Positions 25,343-34,599 of a DNA stretch of 64,000 nucleotides are shown here, piece after piece. Under the pieces are notes generated by a model. That model saw only the letters and a program-made list of their open reading frames with translations. It was not told the DNA's origin and did no database searches. The DNA is from Streptomyces albofaciens JCM 4342. Its GTDB lineage: Bacteria; Actinomycetota; Actinomycetes; Streptomycetales; Streptomycetaceae. Location of the stretch: NCBI RefSeq assembly GCF_008634025.1, contig NZ_PDCM01000002.1, forward strand, positions 3,125,001 to 3,189,000, given 5' to 3'. Each line of letters opens with the position of its first letter. Positions within the stretch are counted from its first letter, which is position 1. Both the position numbers and the translations under genes were made by a program.

Positions 25343-26973
25343 AGGACGGCGTGAACGGCGTCGCGCTCGCCGTCTTCATCTTCTTCTTCGTGGCCGTGAC
25401 GGTCATGGGCTTCCTGGCGGCCCGCTGGCGCAAGGCCGAGCAGTCCGCCAACCTCGACGAATGGGGGCTGGGCGGGCGCAGTTTCGGCACCTGGGTGACC
25501 TGGTTCCTGCTGGGCGGCGACCTCTACACGGCGTACACCTTCGTGGCGGTGCCGGCGGCGATCTACGCGGCGGGCGCGGCCGGATTCTTCGCCGTCCCGT
25601 ACACGATCCTCGTCTACCCGCTGATCTTCACCTTCCTGCCCCGCCTGTGGTCGGTCTCGCACAAGCACGGGTACGTGACCACCTCGGACTTCGTGCGCGG
25701 CCGGTTCGGCTCCAAGGGCCTGTCGCTGGCCGTGGCGCTCACCGGCATCCTCGCCACGATGCCGTACATCGCGCTGCAACTCGTCGGCATCCAGGCGGTG
25801 CTGGACGTGATGGGCGTCGGCGGCGGCGAGGACACGAACTGGTTCGTCAAGGACCTGCCGCTGCTGATCGCCTTCGGTGTGCTGGCGGCGTACACCTACA
25901 GCTCCGGGCTGCGGGCGCCCGCGCTGATCGCGTTCGTCAAGGACGGGCTGATCTACCTGGTCATCGCCGTCGCGATCGTCTACATCCCGATCAAGCTGGG
26001 CGGCTTCGACCACATCTTCGCGGTGGCGAAGGACGCCTTCGCGCAGAAGAATCCGGCGACCGGCAAACCGCGCGGGGAACTGGCCAGCGGCCCGAACGCG
26101 CAGTGGGCGTACGCGACGCTCGCGCTCGGCTCGGCGCTCGCGCTGTTCATGTACCCGCACTCGATCACCGCGACGCTCTCCTCGCGCAACCGCAATGTGA
26201 TCCGCCGCAACACCACCATCCTGCCGCTGTACTCCCTGATGCTGGGGCTGCTCGCGCTGCTCGGGTTCATGGCGGTGGCGGCCGGGATCAAGGTGCAGAA
26301 CGGGCAGCTGGCGATTCCGCAGCTGTTCGAGAACATGTTCCCGGACTGGTTCACGGGGGTGGCGTTCGCCGCGATCGGCATCGGCGCGCTGGTGCCCGCC
26401 GCGATCATGTCCATCGCCGCGGCGAACCTTTTCACCCGCAACATCTACAAGGACTTCCTCAAGCCGGGCGCCACGCCCGCCCAGGAACACAAGGTCGCCA
26501 AGCTGGTGTCGCTGCTGGTGAAGGTCGGCGCGCTGGTCTTCGTCCTGACGATGGACAAGACCGTCGCCATCAACTTCCAGCTGCTGGGCGGCATCTGGAT
26601 CCTCCAGACCATGCCGGCCCTGGTGGGCGGCCTGTTCACCCGCTGGTTCCACCGGTGGGCACTGCTGGCCGGCTGGGCGGCGGGCATGATCTACGGGACG
26701 CTCGCGGCGTACGGGGTGGCCAGCCCCACGCAGCAGCACTTCGGCGGCTCCAGCGCGGAGATCCCCGGCATCGGCGAGATCGGCTACATCGGCCTGACCG
26801 CGTTCGTGCTGAACGTCCTGGTCACGGTCGTCCTGACGGTGGTGCTGCGCGCGGTCAAGGCCCCCGACGGCGTGGACGAGACGTCCCCCGAGGACTACAC
26901 GGCGGACGCCGGTGACAAGGGCGTCCAGGTCGAGCTGCCGCCTGCCGCGGCGGGGGTGCCGGCGGGGCACTGA
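25339..26973 (+). CDS. sodium:solute symporter, MctC-type monocarboxylate permease
   Basis: A 544-residue SSS-family transporter with 13 membrane segments. GGRSFGTWVTWFLLGGDLYTAYTF near the start and LVPAAIMSIAAANLFTRNIYKDF in helix 8-9 are typical of the sodium-site region. It is closest in style to MctC, which takes up acetate, propionate and pyruvate in Corynebacterium. GTG 25339 overlaps the DUF3311 stop. Together with cstA just upstream it suggests a locus for scavenging organic acids and peptides when carbon is short. Confidence 0.88.
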   Translation: MKDGVNGVALAVFIFFFVAVTVMGFLAARWRKAEQSANLDEWGLGGRSFGTWVTWFLLGGDLYTAYTFVAVPAAIYAAGAAGFFAVPYTILVYPLIFTFLPRLWSVSHKHGYVTTSDFVRGRFGSKGLSLAVALTGILATMPYIALQLVGIQAVLDVMGVGGGEDTNWFVKDLPLLIAFGVLAAYTYSSGLRAPALIAFVKDGLIYLVIAVAIVYIPIKLGGFDHIFAVAKDAFAQKNPATGKPRGELASGPNAQWAYATLALGSALALFMYPHSITATLSSRNRNVIRRNTTILPLYSLMLGLLALLGFMAVAAGIKVQNGQLAIPQLFENMFPDWFTGVAFAAIGIGALVPAAIMSIAAANLFTRNIYKDFLKPGATPAQEHKVAKLVSLLVKVGALVFVLTMDKTVAINFQLLGGIWILQTMPALVGGLFTRWFHRWALLAGWAAGMIYGTLAAYGVASPTQQHFGGSSAEIPGIGEIGYIGLTAFVLNVLVTVVLTVVLRAVKAPDGVDETSPEDYTADAGDKGVQVELPPAAAGVPAGH

Positions 26974-27016
26974 GGGGGCGGGGACGGTTGTCAGACCCCC
27001 GGTGCACACTGGGCCC

Positions 27017-27526
27017 ATGGACATCACGATCAGGCCCGCGCGGCAGGAGGAGTTCGAGGAGATCGGCGAACTCCTCGTGGCCGCCTACGCGGCGGACGGA
27101 CTGCTGGCCCTCGGGGCCGACGACCCGTATACGGACCAACTGCGCGCGGTCGCGGAGCGGGCCGAGAGCGCCGAGGTGCTGACGGCGGTCGACGCCGACG
27201 GCACGGTGCTGGGGGCGGTGACCTTCGCCGCCCCCGGCAGTCCGTACGCCGAGATAGCCGGGCCCGACGAGGGCGAGTTCCGGATGCTGGCCGTCGCCCC
27301 CGCCGGCCGCGGGCGCGGCATCGGCGAGGCGCTGGTGCGCGCCTGCATGGACCGCGCCCGCTCCCTGGGCCTGCCCCGCATGGTGCTCTCCGCCCTGCCG
27401 CACATAAAGAACGCCCACCGCGTGTATGAGCGCATCGGTTTCACGCGCACACCTGAGCGGGACTGGGAGCCCGTGCCGGACATCACGCTGCTGGCGTTCA
27501 CCTGCGACCTCGGCGAGGCGGCATAG
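27017..27526 (+). CDS. GNAT-family N-acetyltransferase
   Basis: A 169-residue acetyltransferase. MDITIRPARQEEFEEIGELLVAAY starts the fold, and MLAVAPAGRGRGIGEALVRACMDRARS is the acetyl-CoA loop (RGRGIG). HRVYERIGFTRTPERDW ends the domain. The substrate is unknown. ATG 27017 is chosen; the in-frame sequence upstream lies inside the transporter gene. Confidence 0.88.
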   Translation: MDITIRPARQEEFEEIGELLVAAYAADGLLALGADDPYTDQLRAVAERAESAEVLTAVDADGTVLGAVTFAAPGSPYAEIAGPDEGEFRMLAVAPAGRGRGIGEALVRACMDRARSLGLPRMVLSALPHIKNAHRVYERIGFTRTPERDWEPVPDITLLAFTCDLGEAA

Positions 27527-27558
27527 CGCCGGGCCGGCCCCGTGCGCCCGGCCCGGCG
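27527..27558. terminator. hairpin between convergent genes
   Basis: An 11-bp perfect stem (CGCCGGGCCGG and its complement) with a 10-nt loop, starting directly at the acetyltransferase stop and ending 19 bp before the end of the convergent propeller gene. Probably bidirectional. Confidence 0.75.
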
Positions 27559-27576
27559 CCGGGTTACGGCATCGGG

Positions 27577-28935
27577 TTACGGCAGCATTCGCCGTACGAA
27601 CACATCCGTGACCCCATTCGTGTCCCCCGGCACCAGATTCGCCGCGTCCGAGTCGAAGGCCACGGTCAAGCCGATGGCGTCGGTGGAGACGTTGGAGGAC
27701 CAGCCCGGGTCGGGTGTGCTGTCGACGGGGCGGCTGACGCGTTCGATGACGCCGGTGCGCATGTCGCGGACGAAGACGTCCGTCGCGTTGTTGGTGTCGT
27801 CCCGTACGAGGTCCGGCGCCGAGGACTGGAAGTACAGGCGACCGTTGTCGGCGGACAGCACGCCCAGGCCGGAGGAGCCGGTCTGCGGCTGCTTGCCGTC
27901 GTAGGTGTAGGACATCTGCTCCGTCGTGCCCTTGACGAGGTCCCGTACGAACAGGTCGGCCCGGCCCGTCGGGTGGCCGGGCACCACCTCGCCGTACTGG
28001 CTGGAGAAGACCACGTAGCGGCCGTCGGGGCTGAGCGAGGCGTTCCAGGCGCCGACCGTCTCGCCGGTGGAGGAGAGGCTCCCCACGCCGGTGCGGCCGG
28101 TGTCCAGGTCGTGCACGTAGAACGGGTAGCTGTGCGGTCTGCGCAGATCGGCCCGGTCGCGGGCGGCCGCGGCGGGGGCCGGGCGCAGGTTGGCGGCCTT
28201 GGAGGTGAAGCCGACCGTACGGCCGTCGTAGGTGATCGCCGGGTTGGCGGAGGGCCCGTTGGCCTGCTCTCCGGTGGCGGTGACGCTCACCCGCTCGACC
28301 GCGCCCGTCTTCCGGTCGCGGACGAAGATGTCCTGGGCCTTGTTGGTGTCGCCGGGCACCAGGTCCTCACGACTGGAGGCGAACGCCACGTACCGGCCGT
28401 TGGCGCTGATCACGGGCATCTGGGAGCCCTGCTTGCCCTGCGGCGGCTTTCCGTCGAGGGTGACGCTCTCGGTGCGTCCGGTCCTGCGGTCGTGCACGAA
28501 GATGTCGGTGGCGGCGTTGGTGTCCCCCGGCACGAGGTTGGCGGCACCGGAGGCGAAGGCGACATACCGGCCGTCGGCGCTGATGGTGGGCGTGGACGAC
28601 CAGGAGTCGGCCTGGGTGCCGTCGCTCGCCACGTTGACGCGTTCGACGGCGCCCGTGCGCAGGTTCTTGACGAAGATGTCCGGCTGGCCGTTGGTGTCGC
28701 CGGGCACCAGGTTCGTCGCGTCGGAGCCGAACACGGCGAACCGGCCGTCGGCGCTGATCATCGAGCCGGACGAGCCGCCGTTGCCCTGTGTGCCGTCGGC
28801 GGCGACGCTGGCCCGCTCGGTGCCGGACGGCGGCGCGGACCGGGCGGCGGCCGTCGTGGCGGGCAGCAGCGCGGCGAGCGCGCACACCCCGGTGACGGCG
28901 GCGAGTCTTCGTACGGTGGTGCGGGTGGACCTCAT
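27577..28935 (-). CDS. secreted TolB-like beta-propeller protein (PD40 repeats)
   Basis: A 452-residue protein with an N-terminal signal peptide (VCALAALLPATTAAARSAP) and about seven repeats of around 50 residues built on the pattern S-A-D-G-R-Y-V-A-F-x-S followed by NLVPGDTN and D-x-F-V-R/H-D. These are PD40/TolB-type propeller blades. In TolB the propeller binds protein partners; here the ligand is unknown. It is the second of two paralogues in tandem, 42 bp from the first, and probably co-transcribed with it. Confidence 0.85.
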   Translation of the reverse strand: MRSTRTTVRRLAAVTGVCALAALLPATTAAARSAPPSGTERASVAADGTQGNGGSSGSMISADGRFAVFGSDATNLVPGDTNGQPDIFVKNLRTGAVERVNVASDGTQADSWSSTPTISADGRYVAFASGAANLVPGDTNAATDIFVHDRRTGRTESVTLDGKPPQGKQGSQMPVISANGRYVAFASSREDLVPGDTNKAQDIFVRDRKTGAVERVSVTATGEQANGPSANPAITYDGRTVGFTSKAANLRPAPAAAARDRADLRRPHSYPFYVHDLDTGRTGVGSLSSTGETVGAWNASLSPDGRYVVFSSQYGEVVPGHPTGRADLFVRDLVKGTTEQMSYTYDGKQPQTGSSGLGVLSADNGRLYFQSSAPDLVRDDTNNATDVFVRDMRTGVIERVSRPVDSTPDPGWSSNVSTDAIGLTVAFDSDAANLVPGDTNGVTDVFVRRMLP

Positions 28936-28977
28936 GGCGGATTCCCCTCCTGGTGAATGCGTGCGTCGCCGTTGACG

Positions 28978-30324
28978 TCAGTGCGTGAGCCGGCGGACGA
29001 AGACGTCGCCCGTCCCGTTCGTGTCACCGGGCACCAGCCCGTCGTCGCGCGAGTCGAAGACCGCCAGCCGCCCGGCGGCGTCGGGCACCGCGGTATTGGT
29101 CCAGGAGGACGACTGGCCGCCGTCCGCGGTGACGTTGATCCGTTCGACCCGCCCGGTGCGCAGGTCGCGGACGAAGGCGTCGACCTCGCGGTTGGTGTCG
29201 CCGGGCACCAGGTTGGTCGCCGCGGAGGTGAAGAAGAGGCGCCGGTTGTCCGCGCTGAGCCGCCCGTCGGAGGACCAGCCGTTGCCCTGGGCACCGTCGT
29301 GCGCGCGGGACGCCATCCGGGTGGTGCCCTTCCCCAGGTCGCGGACGAAGATGTCGTACGTGCCGTTGGTGTCGCCGGGCACCACGTCGTCGGCCACGGA
29401 GGCGAAGACCGCGTGCCGGCCGTCGGGGCTCAGCCGGGGGAACGGCGACACGCCGACCACGGCGCCCGTCGAGCCGAGGCTCGCCACGCTCGTCCGCCCG
29501 GTGTCCAGGTCGTGGACGTACAGGGGGTCCTGCGGCGGCGGGCGGCGGAAGCCGGGTCCGGCGGGGGTGAGGTTCGTCGCCTTGGAGGTGAACGCGACCC
29601 GACGGCCGTCGGCGCTGATCGACGGGAAGGCGGAGGGGCCGTCGGCCTGCGTGCCGTCGCTCGCCACACTGACCCGTTTCGTCGTTTCCTTCTGCACATC
29701 GTGGACGAAGATGTCCAGGCGCTCGTTGGTGTCGCCGGGCACCAGGTCCGCGCGGTACGAGCCGAAGGCGAGGTGGCGGCCGTCGCCGCTGAGGGTGAAG
29801 TTCTGCACCCCGTAGCCGTACGGGGACGTGCCCGCGCCCGCGGTGGGGCTCGTGGTGCGGCCGGTCAGCCGGTCGTGGACGAACACGTCGCCCTCGCCGT
29901 TGGTGTCGCCGGGCACCAGGTTCGACGCCGAGGAGTAGAAGGCCACGTACCGCCCGTCGGCGCTGATCTCGGGTGATCCGGACAGGGCGTTGCCGCGCGT
30001 GCCGTCACCGGCGACGCTGACCAGGTCGACCTTTCCCGTCCGTAAATCCTTGACGTACACGTCTTGTTGGCCGTTGGCGTCGGCGGGTCCCAGATTGGTG
30101 GCTTCCGAGGTGAATGCCACGAACCGCCCGTTCGCGCTGAGCGTCGGACCGCCCGAGAAACCGTTTCCCTGCGTTCCGTCCGCGGCGACGCTGACCCGTT
30201 CGGTCGCCGGGGCCGCCGGCCGTGCCGCGGTGGCCGTCGCGGACAGCACCCCCGCCACGGCACACGCTCCGGCCAGCAGCCCCACGGCTCTCGCCACGCC
30301 GCGCGCAGCACCGTTTCTTCGCAT
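28978..30324 (-). CDS. secreted TolB-like beta-propeller protein, paralogue
   Basis: A 448-residue paralogue of the downstream gene with the same plan: signal peptide (GLLAGACAVAGVLSATATAARPA) and about seven blades with the VPGDTNG motif. The two proteins share blade order as well as repeat wording (for example ATNLVPGDTN and DLVPGDTN blocks), so they arose by duplication of the whole gene. No anchor or sorting signal is visible, so both are likely free secreted proteins. Confidence 0.85.
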   Translation of the reverse strand: MRRNGAARGVARAVGLLAGACAVAGVLSATATAARPAAPATERVSVAADGTQGNGFSGGPTLSANGRFVAFTSEATNLGPADANGQQDVYVKDLRTGKVDLVSVAGDGTRGNALSGSPEISADGRYVAFYSSASNLVPGDTNGEGDVFVHDRLTGRTTSPTAGAGTSPYGYGVQNFTLSGDGRHLAFGSYRADLVPGDTNERLDIFVHDVQKETTKRVSVASDGTQADGPSAFPSISADGRRVAFTSKATNLTPAGPGFRRPPPQDPLYVHDLDTGRTSVASLGSTGAVVGVSPFPRLSPDGRHAVFASVADDVVPGDTNGTYDIFVRDLGKGTTRMASRAHDGAQGNGWSSDGRLSADNRRLFFTSAATNLVPGDTNREVDAFVRDLRTGRVERINVTADGGQSSSWTNTAVPDAAGRLAVFDSRDDGLVPGDTNGTGDVFVRRLTH

Positions 30325-30610
30325 GTCTCCCCCCTCACATCAGGCCCCCCACCCGCCCCGCCGGGCGACGGAGCAGACAAGGAGCCAATACGCTTCAGGA
30401 GTCCCGGTCAACGCATCAGGGACATTCCGCGCCACCAATACGCCCCCTGCATCAGCCCCCGTCCAGGAGGGCCGCCGGGCCCCGGCCGGAAGGCCCGGAA
30501 CGGCTTCAGGAAGCCTCCGCAGGGGCTTCTGGGCGGCCCCGCAGCGCCCGGCGAACGGCCTCGGAACGGCTGCCGAATACCACGGCTCCGGACAACCCCG
30601 CGCCAACGCG
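30325..30610. other. non-coding region upstream of the nrdAB control elements
   Basis: About 285 bp between the divergent propeller gene and the NrdR-like boxes. I see no gene with a credible start, and no defined element. Confidence 0.4.
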
Positions 30611-30657
30611 ACACAAGATATGGGGGTGGGTGCACGAGGCAGCACAAGATGTATGCT
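30611..30657 (+). promoter_or_regulatory. paired NrdR-like boxes upstream of nrdAB
   Basis: ACACAAGATATGGGGG (30611-30626) and GCACAAGATGTATGCT (30642-30657) share the left half of the NrdR box consensus (ACACWATATNTWGTGT type) and are 31 bp apart, three helical turns, as NrdR pairs usually are. The second covers TATGCT, a possible -10. NrdR is the ATP/dATP-sensing repressor of ribonucleotide reductase genes. Confidence 0.65.
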
Positions 30658-30770
30658 CGTGCTCGCTGTCGTCGCAGGGGAATCCGGTGCGAATCCGGAA
30701 CTGTCCCGCAACGGTGTACGAAGTGCGGCAATCCGCACCCGTGAGTCCGAAGACCTGCCCGCAGTACGCC
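30655..30770 (+). promoter_or_regulatory. cobalamin (B12) riboswitch of nrdAB
   Basis: The core features are present in order: GGGAATCCGGTGCGAATCCGG, the CTGTCCCGCAACGGTG segment, and the B12 box GAGTCCGAAGACCTGCCC (about 30741-30758). In Streptomyces, adenosylcobalamin binding to such an element shuts off the class Ia reductase when the B12-dependent class II enzyme can work. About 165 nt separate it from the nrdA start, so control of elongation or translation is possible. Confidence 0.92.
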
Positions 30771-30935
30771 CGCGCCATCCCGGCGCGGTCGTCGATACGT
30801 CCGGGCCTCGCGGGTTGGGCCGGTGGACGCTGCGCGGTGTGCCCGCGCGCCCCTCGCCGTGCCAGGGGTGCCGCACGCCCGTACGCGGCCCTCCGTGCCT
30901 CCCCCGGGCCCCCGCCGAGTGAGGGAGAGCAGCAC

Positions 30936-33374
30936 GTGACCATCGCGCCAACGGAGCCCGCGTCAGACCGGCAGGTCGTGCAGCCCGCGAAGGACACGAA
31001 GCCCCGGCAGGACGCCGGCGGCCGGGCCGAGGACGGCCCCGGCGCCGCGCTGCTGCGCACGCTGACCGACCTCACCGCCGACCTGGACGCCACCGACCCC
31101 GGCAAGGTCGCCGCCGCCGCGCTGCGCGGCCGCCACCCCGGCTCCGACGAGGCCGAACTGCGCTCGCTGGCCATGGAGGCCGCCGCCGGCCTGATCGGCG
31201 ACGAGCCGCAGTACTCCAAGCTGGCCGCCCGCCTGCTGACGCTCGCCATCGCGGAGGAGGCGGCCGCGGAGGGGGCGACCGCCTTCTCCGCCTCCGTCGC
31301 CGTCGGACACCGCGAGGGCCTGATCGCCGACGACACGGCGGAGTTCGTACGGACCCACGCGGCGCGCCTGGACGAGCTGGTGGAGCGCGCCCTCGCGGAC
31401 GGCGCCGACGACCGGTTCGGCTACTTCGGCCTGCGCACCCTGCACTCCCGCTACCTGCTGCGCCACCCGATCTCCCGGCAGGTCATCGAGACCCCGCAGC
31501 ACTTCCTGCTGCGGGTGGCCTGCGGCCTGGCCGAGGACCACGGCGAGCGGGCCGTGGACGACGTCGCCGAGCTGTACCGGCTGACCAGCACGCTGTCGTA
31601 CCTGCCCTCCTCCCCCACCCTCTTCAACTCCGGCACCCGGCACCCGCAGATGTCCTCCTGCTACCTGCTGGACTCCCCGCTGGACGAGCTGGACTCGATC
31701 TACGACCGCTACCACCAGGTGGCGCGCCTGTCGAAGCACGCCGGCGGCATCGGCCTGTCGTACTCCCGGGTGCGCGCCCGCGGCTCGCTGATCCGCGGCA
31801 CCAACGGCCACTCCAACGGCATCGTGCCGTTCCTGCGCACCCTGGACGCCTCGGTCGCGGCCGTGAACCAGGGCGGCCGGCGCAAGGGCGCGGCCTGTGT
31901 CTACCTGGAGACCTGGCACGCGGACCTGGAGGAGTTCCTGGAGCTGCGCGACAACACGGGCGAGGACGCCCGGCGCACCCACAACCTGAACATCGCGCAC
32001 TGGATCCCCGACGAGTTCATGCGCCGCGTCGAGGCGGACGCCGACTGGTCGCTGTTCTCCCCCAGCGACGTGCCGGAGCTGGTGGACCTGTACGGCGACG
32101 AGTTCGACGCCGCGTACCGCGAGGCGGAGGCCGCGGGCCTGGCCGTCAAGCAGGTCCCGGCGCGCATCCTGTACGCGCGGATGATGCGCACCCTCGCGCA
32201 GACCGGCAACGGCTGGATGACCTTCAAGGACGCCGCCAACCGCACCGCCAACCAGACCGCCGAGCCCGGCAAGGTGGTGCACTCCTCGAACCTGTGCACC
32301 GAGATCCTGGAGGTCACCGACGACGGCGAGACCGCGGTCTGCAACCTCGGCTCGGTCAACCTGGCCGCCCACCTGGGCGACGACGGCGAGATGGACTGGG
32401 AGCGGCTGGACGCCACGGTCCGTACGGCCGTGACCTTCCTGGACCGCGTGGTGGACATCAACTTCTACCCGACCGAGCAGGCCGGCGCCTCCAACTCGCG
32501 CTGGCGGCCGGTGGGCCTGGGCCTGATGGGACTCCAGGACGTCTTCTTCCGGCTGCGGCTCGGCTTCGACTCGCCCGAGGCGCGGGAGCTGTCCACCCGC
32601 ATCTCCGAGCGGATCATGCTCGCCGCGTACGAGGCGTCCGCCGACCTCGCCGAGCGGCACGGGCCGCACCCGGCCTGGTCCGCAACCCGTACGGCCCGGG
32701 GCGTGCTGCACCCCGACCACTACCCGAACGCCGAGCCGCGCTGGGCGGACCGGTGGGCGGCGCTGCGCACCCGTATCGCGGCGACCGGCATGCGCAACTC
32801 GCTGCTGCTGGCCATCGCGCCGACCGCGACCATCGCCTCGATCGCGGGCGTGTACGAGTGCATCGAGCCGCAGGTCTCCAACCTGTTCAAGCGCGAGACG
32901 CTGAGCGGCGAGTTCCTCCAGGTCAACGCGTACCTGATCGAGGAGCTGAAGGCGCTGGGCCTGTGGGACGAGCGCACCCGTGACGCACTGCGCGAGGGCA
33001 ACGGCTCGGTGCAGGAGCTGGACTGGATCCCCGCGGAGATCCGCGAGCTGTACCGCACGGCCTGGGAGATCCCGCAGCGTGCCCTGATCGACATGGCGGC
33101 GGACCGTACGCCCTACCTCGACCAGAGCCAGTCGCTGAACCTGTTCATGGCGTCGCCGACCATCGGCAAGCTCAGCTCGATGTACGCCTACGCCTGGAAG
33201 CGCGGCATCAAGACCACGTACTACCTGCGCTCGCGGCCGGCGACCCGGATCGCCCAGTCCGCGCGCGGCACGGGCGGGGGCGCGCAGACCGCTCCCGTAC
33301 CCGCTCAGGCGGCCGACCCCGAGGCCGTCGCCTGCTCCCTGGAAAACCCCGAGTCCTGCGAGGCATGCCAGTAA
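30936..33374 (+). CDS. nrdA: class Ia ribonucleoside-diphosphate reductase, alpha subunit
   Basis: Reduces ribonucleoside diphosphates to deoxy forms. The 812-residue protein has all catalytic residues: active-site cysteines at 242 (MSSCYLLD) and 469 (AVCNLGS), the radical cysteine at 454 within NLCTE (with Asn and Glu), the radical-transfer Tyr pair in TTYYLRSRP, and the C-terminal redox pair in ESCEACQ (808 and 811). The first 60 residues are a variable tail. GTG 30936 has GAGGGAGAG upstream. A B12 riboswitch and NrdR-like boxes precede it. Confidence 0.95.
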   Translation: MTIAPTEPASDRQVVQPAKDTKPRQDAGGRAEDGPGAALLRTLTDLTADLDATDPGKVAAAALRGRHPGSDEAELRSLAMEAAAGLIGDEPQYSKLAARLLTLAIAEEAAAEGATAFSASVAVGHREGLIADDTAEFVRTHAARLDELVERALADGADDRFGYFGLRTLHSRYLLRHPISRQVIETPQHFLLRVACGLAEDHGERAVDDVAELYRLTSTLSYLPSSPTLFNSGTRHPQMSSCYLLDSPLDELDSIYDRYHQVARLSKHAGGIGLSYSRVRARGSLIRGTNGHSNGIVPFLRTLDASVAAVNQGGRRKGAACVYLETWHADLEEFLELRDNTGEDARRTHNLNIAHWIPDEFMRRVEADADWSLFSPSDVPELVDLYGDEFDAAYREAEAAGLAVKQVPARILYARMMRTLAQTGNGWMTFKDAANRTANQTAEPGKVVHSSNLCTEILEVTDDGETAVCNLGSVNLAAHLGDDGEMDWERLDATVRTAVTFLDRVVDINFYPTEQAGASNSRWRPVGLGLMGLQDVFFRLRLGFDSPEARELSTRISERIMLAAYEASADLAERHGPHPAWSATRTARGVLHPDHYPNAEPRWADRWAALRTRIAATGMRNSLLLAIAPTATIASIAGVYECIEPQVSNLFKRETLSGEFLQVNAYLIEELKALGLWDERTRDALREGNGSVQELDWIPAEIRELYRTAWEIPQRALIDMAADRTPYLDQSQSLNLFMASPTIGKLSSMYAYAWKRGIKTTYYLRSRPATRIAQSARGTGGGAQTAPVPAQAADPEAVACSLENPESCEACQ

Positions 33375-33376
33375 CC

Positions 33377-34441
33377 ATGACCACCACCCCTGAGAAGACC
33401 GAGACGTCCGCCGCCGCCTCGCACACCGCCACCACCGGCAAGAAGAACCTGCTCGACCCGGGCTTCGAGCTGACCCTGCGTCCGATGCGCTACCCGGACT
33501 TCTACGAGCGCTACCGCGACGCGATCAAGAACACCTGGACGGTGGAGGAGGTCGACCTCCACTCCGACGTCGCCGACCTCGCCAAGCTCTCGCCGGGCGA
33601 GCAGCACCTGATCGGACGACTGGTGGCGTTCTTCGCGACCGGTGACTCGATCGTGGCGAACAACCTCGTGCTGACGCTCTACAAGCACATCAACTCCCCC
33701 GAGGCGCGGCTCTACCTGAGCCGGCAGCTGTTCGAGGAGGCCGTGCACGTCCAGTTCTATCTGACGCTGCTGGACACCTATCTGCCCGACCCGGACGACC
33801 GCGCCGCCGCGTTCGCCGCGGTGGAGAACATCCCCTCCATCCGGGAGAAGGCCGAGTTCTGCTTCAAGTGGATGGATTCGGTGGAGTCCATCGACCGTCT
33901 GGAGTCGAAGGCCGACCGCCGCCGTTTCCTGCTGAACCTGATCTGCTTCGCGGCCTGCATCGAGGGCCTGTTCTTCTACGGCGCCTTCGCCTACGTGTAC
34001 TGGTTCCGCTCGCGCGGCCTGCTGCACGGACTGGCCACCGGCACCAACTGGGTCTTCCGCGACGAGACCATGCACATGAACTTCGCGTTCTCGGTCGTGG
34101 ACACGGTGCGCGAGGAGGAGCCGGACCTCTTCGACGACGAGCTGGAGCGCCAGGTCACCGACATGCTCAAGGAGGCCGTCGAGGCGGAGCTGCAGTTCGG
34201 CCGGGACCTGTGCGGCGACGGGCTGCCGGGCATGAACACCGAGTCGATGCGCGCATACCTCCAGTGCGTGGCGGACCAGCGCCTCCAGCGCCTGGGCTTC
34301 GCGCCGGTGTACGGCTCGGAGAACCCGTTCTCGTTCATGGAGCTGCAGAACGTGCAGGAGCTGACCAACTTCTTCGAGCGGCGCGCCTCGGCCTACCAGG
34401 TCGCCGTCGAGGGCTCGGTCTCCTTCGACGACGAGTTCTGA
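33377..34441 (+). CDS. nrdB: ribonucleoside-diphosphate reductase, beta subunit
   Basis: Supplies the tyrosyl radical to NrdA. A 354-residue ferritin-like protein; di-iron ligands are visible as EEAVHVQFY and RDETMHMNFAFS plus the acidic residues in the helix pair between them, and EGLFFYGAFAYVYWF forms the core helix. ATG 33377 starts 2 bp after the nrdA stop. An ATG at 33365 would overlap nrdA by 10 bp, but its spacing to GAGG is too short. The operon ends at a strong terminator; no nrdS-type regulator gene follows. Confidence 0.94.
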   Translation: MTTTPEKTETSAAASHTATTGKKNLLDPGFELTLRPMRYPDFYERYRDAIKNTWTVEEVDLHSDVADLAKLSPGEQHLIGRLVAFFATGDSIVANNLVLTLYKHINSPEARLYLSRQLFEEAVHVQFYLTLLDTYLPDPDDRAAAFAAVENIPSIREKAEFCFKWMDSVESIDRLESKADRRRFLLNLICFAACIEGLFFYGAFAYVYWFRSRGLLHGLATGTNWVFRDETMHMNFAFSVVDTVREEEPDLFDDELERQVTDMLKEAVEAELQFGRDLCGDGLPGMNTESMRAYLQCVADQRLQRLGFAPVYGSENPFSFMELQNVQELTNFFERRASAYQVAVEGSVSFDDEF

Positions 34442-34462
34442 TCCGACGCGTCCCGAGCAGTC

Positions 34463-34505
34463 GGACGGTGCCGGTCCCGCGCGTGCGGACCGGCACCGTC
34501 CGTTT
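34463..34505 (+). terminator. Rho-independent terminator of nrdAB
   Basis: A perfect 15-bp stem (GGACGGTGCCGGTCC and its complement) with a 9-nt loop, followed by GTTTCTTTATG. It starts 21 bp after the nrdB stop. Confidence 0.9.
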
Positions 34506-34599
34506 CTTTATGTCCGACGAATCCGGACCGGATTTGATGAGTCGATGACAACGGGCGGACGACGGCAACCCTGCTCCGGCACGTCTGCTCTCCCGTTAC

